From Prinsepia uniflora (taxonomy: Eukaryota > Streptophyta > Magnoliopsida > Rosales > Rosaceae): a stretch of 64,000 nt of DNA. How positions within the stretch are numbered: the first letter of the stretch is position 1; every line of letters starts with the position of its first letter. The translations under genes were made by a program, and so were the position numbers. This document shows, in pieces, positions 60,433-64,000 of the stretch. The stretch covers positions 60,214,416 to 60,278,415 of the forward strand of contig CM064871.1 of assembly GCA_032719365.1 (NCBI GenBank), in the 5' to 3' direction. A model generated the notes under the pieces. The model made no database searches, was not told where the DNA came from, and saw nothing but the letters and a program-made list of their open reading frames with translations.

Positions 60433-61228
60433 ACCATTTTCCTCTATTTTTCTTCCTACACACTCGTCTCACTCCCAAGAACCTTCTATGGTGTGAAAAT
60501 CACGAGAAAAGGCCTAGAAATTACCTATCAAGCTTGTTGATTTTCGGCAAGTTTTTCTAACTTGAAGCCCAGACGATTCCAGCTGCCTTCCTTCATGATT
60601 TTGGTCCCTGTGGACTTGTACAGTCCCATAGAATCAGTCCCAATAGTCAAAACGGTTTAACAACTCGTCCAAAATCAATTTTGAAAATTAACCCAAATAG
60701 GGCTTTCAGGTTTAATTGGGTTCTGTGTTCCAGGCTGCTCCTCCGTGCTTCCACCATCCACCACCGTCACCATTAGTCACTTTCTCTCACTATGTCTTTC
60801 TCAAGTTCACAAGAAGGATGAAGGATTGTGGTTGTGGGTGGGTTTATGGATTTCGGGAAATGAAGAAGGAAAGAAACGAAGATGCATGAACTTATGGTAT
60901 TAGGCCAATGGGATGAGTGACACTTGTCACTCATCCATTGGTCCATGTCAAGATATTTTGGGCCAATAGGAAACTGTCAAAAGTCAAAACCTCGTAAAAC
61001 ATGAATAGTTCATAAATTCTTCCGTGGATCGTAACTTCCCCGTCCGACGTCCGATCTCGACGTGCTGCTTGTCTACGGGCTCGTAACATCTCGATCTACG
61101 TAACGGGCCTTGGTTAAATTCCCAATAACCACTCGGGTCAAAAGTTAACATTTTCCCTTCCAAGGGTAAAATGGTCATTTCACATTTAATTTCCAAATTT
61201 ATATTTCTTAAAAATTTGGGTTGTTACA

Positions 61229-61245
61229 ATCTACCCCCCTTACAA
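61229..61245 (-). promoter_or_regulatory. Polypurine tract of the minus-strand chromovirus
   Basis: The minus strand reads GTAAGGGGGGTAGAT immediately before the 3' LTR start (TGTAACAACCC at 61228), as expected for the plus-strand primer of gypsy elements. Confidence 0.85.
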
Positions 61246-61249
61246 AAAA

Positions 61250-63306
61250 ATTTGTCCACGAAATTCACTTAAACAAATGTGGATACTGTGCCCGCATTAG
61301 GGCTTCGGGCTCCCACATGGCCTTTCCCACGTTGTAATTCCTTCACAATACTTTAACTAAAGGAATAGCCTTGTTCCGTAATATCTTCTCCTTCTAATCT
61401 AGAATATGTACCAGTTGTTCCTCAAAACTCAAATTTGTTCTAAGTTCTAACGACTGTTCTTCGAGAACATGCGACTCTTCTCGTACGTACTTCTGAAGCA
61501 GTGAAACATGGAACACATAATGCACTCTCGAAAGCTTTGGGTCATGGCTTATATGTACGCAACAGCGCCAACTCTCTCTGTAATCTCGTACGACCCAATG
61601 TAATAGGAACTCAACTTCCCACGTCTACTAAATCGTACAATACCCTTTCAAGGGGCTACTTCAGAAAAACCCAGTCTCCCACCGTAAATTCTAGGGCTCT
61701 GACCCACCAGTCGGCATAGCTTTTCTGACGATCTTATGCAGTCTTCAACCTCTCTTTGATAATACGAACTCTTTCCTGGGTCATATCCATGATATCAGGC
61801 TTCAATACAACCATCTCGCCTACCTCAGTCCAACATATCAGCGTCCTGCACTGGCGTCCATACAAGGCTTCAAATGGAGCCATTCCAATACTCTATTGAT
61901 AGCTATTGTTGTAGGCAAATTCCATCAATGGTTGGAGCGTGTCCCAAATATCCTGGAACTATAGTACACATGCTCTCATCATATCCTCCAGAATCTGAAT
62001 AGTCCTCTCTGACTCTCCATCTGTTTGAGAGTGAAATACAGTGCTGAAATGTAGCTTCGTACCGAGGGCTCTTTGTAAACTCCACCAAAATCTTGATGTA
62101 GACTGTGAATCTCAATCCGAAGCTATTGATTATGGCGTCCCATGTAATCTGATGATCTCGTCAATGAACAAATGGGCAAACCGTTCCAGTTTGAAGTTCT
62201 CGCGCACTAGCAAGAAAAGAGTCGACTTCGTAAGCCAGTCCACAATCACCCAAACCCCATCAAAACCGCTCTGTCCTAGGAAATTTGAATACAAAGTCCA
62301 TGGTTATGTGATCCCATTTCCACTCAGGGATCGGAAGTGGCTATAAGGCTCCATACGGTCGCCGTCGTTTAGCTTTTACCTGTTGGCAAGTTAAACAATT
62401 ACCAACGTACTCTGCAATTTCTCGCTTAATACCTGTCCACCAGTAATGATCCTTAAACGTACGATACATTTTTGTTCCTCTTGGATGCATCACATATGCT
62501 GAGCTATGGGCTTCCTCAAGAATCTTTGTCCTCAATTATGCATTTAAAGGCACACATAATCAACCTTGTTTCAGTAAAGCTCCATCACTTCGAATAGTGA
62601 AATCCTGCTTGTCACCTGCTCAACTTCTATTCTCAGAACACACGAAGTGGGATCTTGAAGTTGAGCCTCAATAATCTAGTCAATCAAGATAGGTCTCACG
62701 TGGAAACTGGCCAACATAGCTCCCTCATCATCCAATCCGAGTATAACTCCACCTCTTCGGAGTTCTACTAACAAGGGTAAATAGACCAACCTCAGATGAA
62801 CTACAGAACCCGCAGACTTCCTGCTCAAAGCTTTCGCCACTATATTTGTCTTCCCGGGATGGTACTCGATCGTGCAATCATAATCCTTGATTAGCTCCAA
62901 CCATCGTCTCTGTCTCAGATTCAATTCTTTCTGAGTAAAAAGGTGCTTCAAACTTTGATGATCAGTGAAAATTCTGCATGTCTCTCCGTACAGGTAATGT
63001 CTCCAAATCTTTAGAGCATATACCACTGTCGCCAGCTCTAAATCATGGGTAGGGTAGTTTGACTCATGCGGCTTTAACTGTCGAGCGCCATAGGAAATAA
63101 ATCTCCCGTGTTGCATCAACATGCAACCCAATCCTTACAACGATGCATCACTATACCTCGTACTCCCCACAATCATCTAGAAAGGCTAAAACTGACGTAG
63201 AAGTCAACCGTCTTTTCAATTCCAGAAAACTCCATTCGCAGTGTTCATTCCTAACAAACTTAACCCCTTTCTTAGTCAAACAGGTTAATGGAGCAGCAAT
63301 AGTAGA
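61250..63306 (-). pseudogene. Chromovirus pol remnant: RT tail, RNase H, integrase, chromodomain-like end
   Basis: RNase H (about 63131-62820): RFISYGARQLKPHESNYPTH, the catalytic Glu in DLELATVVYALKIWRHYL, and RIFTDHQSLKHLF. Integrase zinc-binding H2C2 domain (62535-62341): MHPRGTKMYRTFKDHYWWTG and CLTCQQVKAKRRRP. The integrase core follows in broken frames (about 62340-61700) with the DFV, SDRD and ERTIQILEDMMRA blocks. A chromodomain-like end with VKVLWRNYNVGKAMWEPE lies at about 61280-61350. In-frame stops (for example around 63125) and shifts show the gene is inactive. The integrase and chromodomain exclude a pararetrovirus origin. Confidence 0.88.
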
Positions 63307-64000
63307 GATGTGATGACCCAAAATTTCAAAAAAAGGAATTTGGAAATTTTAGAAGGAAAAGACGATTTTACCCTTGGTTAATGGGGTTGAAAGTTGACTT
63401 TTTAATCGGGATGCTATTTGGACTTTCGGTAAGGACCGTTGTATAGGTCTCGAGACGCTGAGTCCGTAGACAGGTGTCACGTTAAAATCGGAGCTCGAAC
63501 GGATTAGTTACGGGTCTAAAATAGTGAGGGGGTAATTTTGTAATTTTTGGACTCGAGGGCATTTTGGTCTTTTACTGTTTGGCTGAGTCATTAGGGGGTG
63601 ACTCAACTCATTGGCTGTGTGACATCTGTCACTTTCACCTTCAGATTAGTGGCACTATGGCCCCGTGTGCGTATGTGTACGAGTGTGTATGTGTTGTGTT
63701 GTTTTTGAAACAAAATCCAAACCGAAAACGTTGTAATCCAGCTACTCAAGGACATACAGAAAACCTAGAGAACATGGGAGAAAAGAGAAGAATTAAGAGA
63801 CAACAACGAGAAAGAAAAGGAAGGAAGAAAGGAGAGGGAAAACTCAGACCCAAAACTTAAACACTCAAACCCGAAACTTAAACACTTGAACCCAAAAACC
63901 CAAATTTTTGGAAGGAACCTTAAATTTGAATTTCACGTTTTGGACGTGGATTGATGAAACCAAGTTTAGATAAAGCCTTATGGGATCCATATTACTTGAA
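63307..64000 (+). mobile_element. Start of a subfamily-B LTR, running off the window
   Basis: Begins TGTGATGACCCAAAATTTC and continues with the family's GAAAGTTGACTTTTTAATCG, GTAAGGACCGTTGTATAGG and CGCTGAGTCCGTAGACAGG segments, which match the minus strands of 45097-47490 and 57965-60432. The left flank is AGAGA. Whether it is solo or part of a full element cannot be seen. Confidence 0.85.

Larger units (their letters stand above)
55942..63306 (-). mobile_element. Decayed Ty3/gypsy chromovirus (Tekay/Del-like): 3' LTR plus partial pol
   Basis: Minus-strand element. Its 3' LTR is 55942-57964 plus 60433-61228, split by a solo LTR. The polypurine tract lies at 61229-61245. The order then seen going right is chromodomain-like tail, integrase, RNase H and the end of RT, that is, RT-RNase H-integrase on the minus strand, diagnostic of Ty3/gypsy. 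The element is truncated at 63306 by another LTR, so gag, protease, most of RT and the 5' LTR are not visible. Stops and frameshifts abound. It resembles the family that could have supplied proteins to the non-coding element at 35273-44502, but this copy cannot. Confidence 0.85.

Noticed and set aside
61250..63306. Endogenous pararetrovirus (Caulimoviridae) as source of the RNase H region
   Set aside because: An H2C2 integrase and chromodomain-like end follow RNase H, and the unit abuts an LTR with a polypurine tract. That is a Ty3/gypsy chromovirus; pararetroviruses lack integrase.

Overview
The window is nuclear DNA of a flowering plant, very probably a rosid eudicot. A Rosaceae origin is my guess and is not proven. 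The evidence is spliced genes with GT-AG introns, AT-rich spacers, plant-only gene families (galactinol synthase, plant nucleoredoxin, DUF220), and plant Ty3/gypsy, LINE and Helitron relics.

Layout, left half (1-25 kb): gene-rich. Positions 1-1802 hold the gag/LTR end of a decayed Ty3/gypsy element on the minus strand. Five intron-containing genes follow, all reconstructed exon by exon with phases that close. They are galactinol synthase (GolS, +, 3725-5079, 4 exons, 341 aa), the meiotic topoisomerase VI B-like protein MTOPVIB (-, 6114-9832, 11 exons, 518 aa), type II pantothenate kinase (+, 15658-18670, 10 exons, 402 aa), a DUF220/START-like protein (-, 19164-21044, 5 coding exons, 333 aa) and nucleoredoxin 1 (-, 22825-25072, 4 exons, 568 aa). 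From memory, GolS, MTOPVIB, PANK1 and NRX1 lie in the same order on Arabidopsis chromosome 1 (the AT1G604xx block), so this looks like ancestral eudicot microsynteny. The genes have unrelated jobs: raffinose-family sugar synthesis, meiotic break formation, CoA synthesis and redox repair. A 316-bp non-autonomous Helitron sits in the GolS promoter. Small LINE scraps and an LTR-like stretch fill the 11-15 kb spacer.

Layout, right half (26-64 kb): almost entirely nested transposable elements, with no intact host gene. An element with long inverted repeats (26211-31230) was hit by a solo LTR. Right of it lies a plus-strand LINE relic whose pieces (about 32.1-51.5 kb) have been pushed apart by LTR insertions. 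The inserts are at least six solo LTRs or solo-LTR-like units, one complete LTR element (35273-44502) with no visible coding capacity (LARD-like), one decayed chromovirus with pol (55942-63306, minus) and one LTR running off the right edge. Target-site duplications (TSDs) of 5 bp are visible for most: TTGGT, ATCTC, ATAAG, CTGCG/CTACG, TTTAT, ACTAT/ACCAT and GCGTG/ACGTG. Most LTRs carry their own minisatellite at a roughly equivalent internal position.

I found no CRISPR array, operon or clearly new biochemical system. The most unusual features are the layered LTR nest with its private minisatellites and G-box arrays, the non-coding LTR element, three GC-AG introns in two neighbouring genes, and the Helitron in the GolS promoter.
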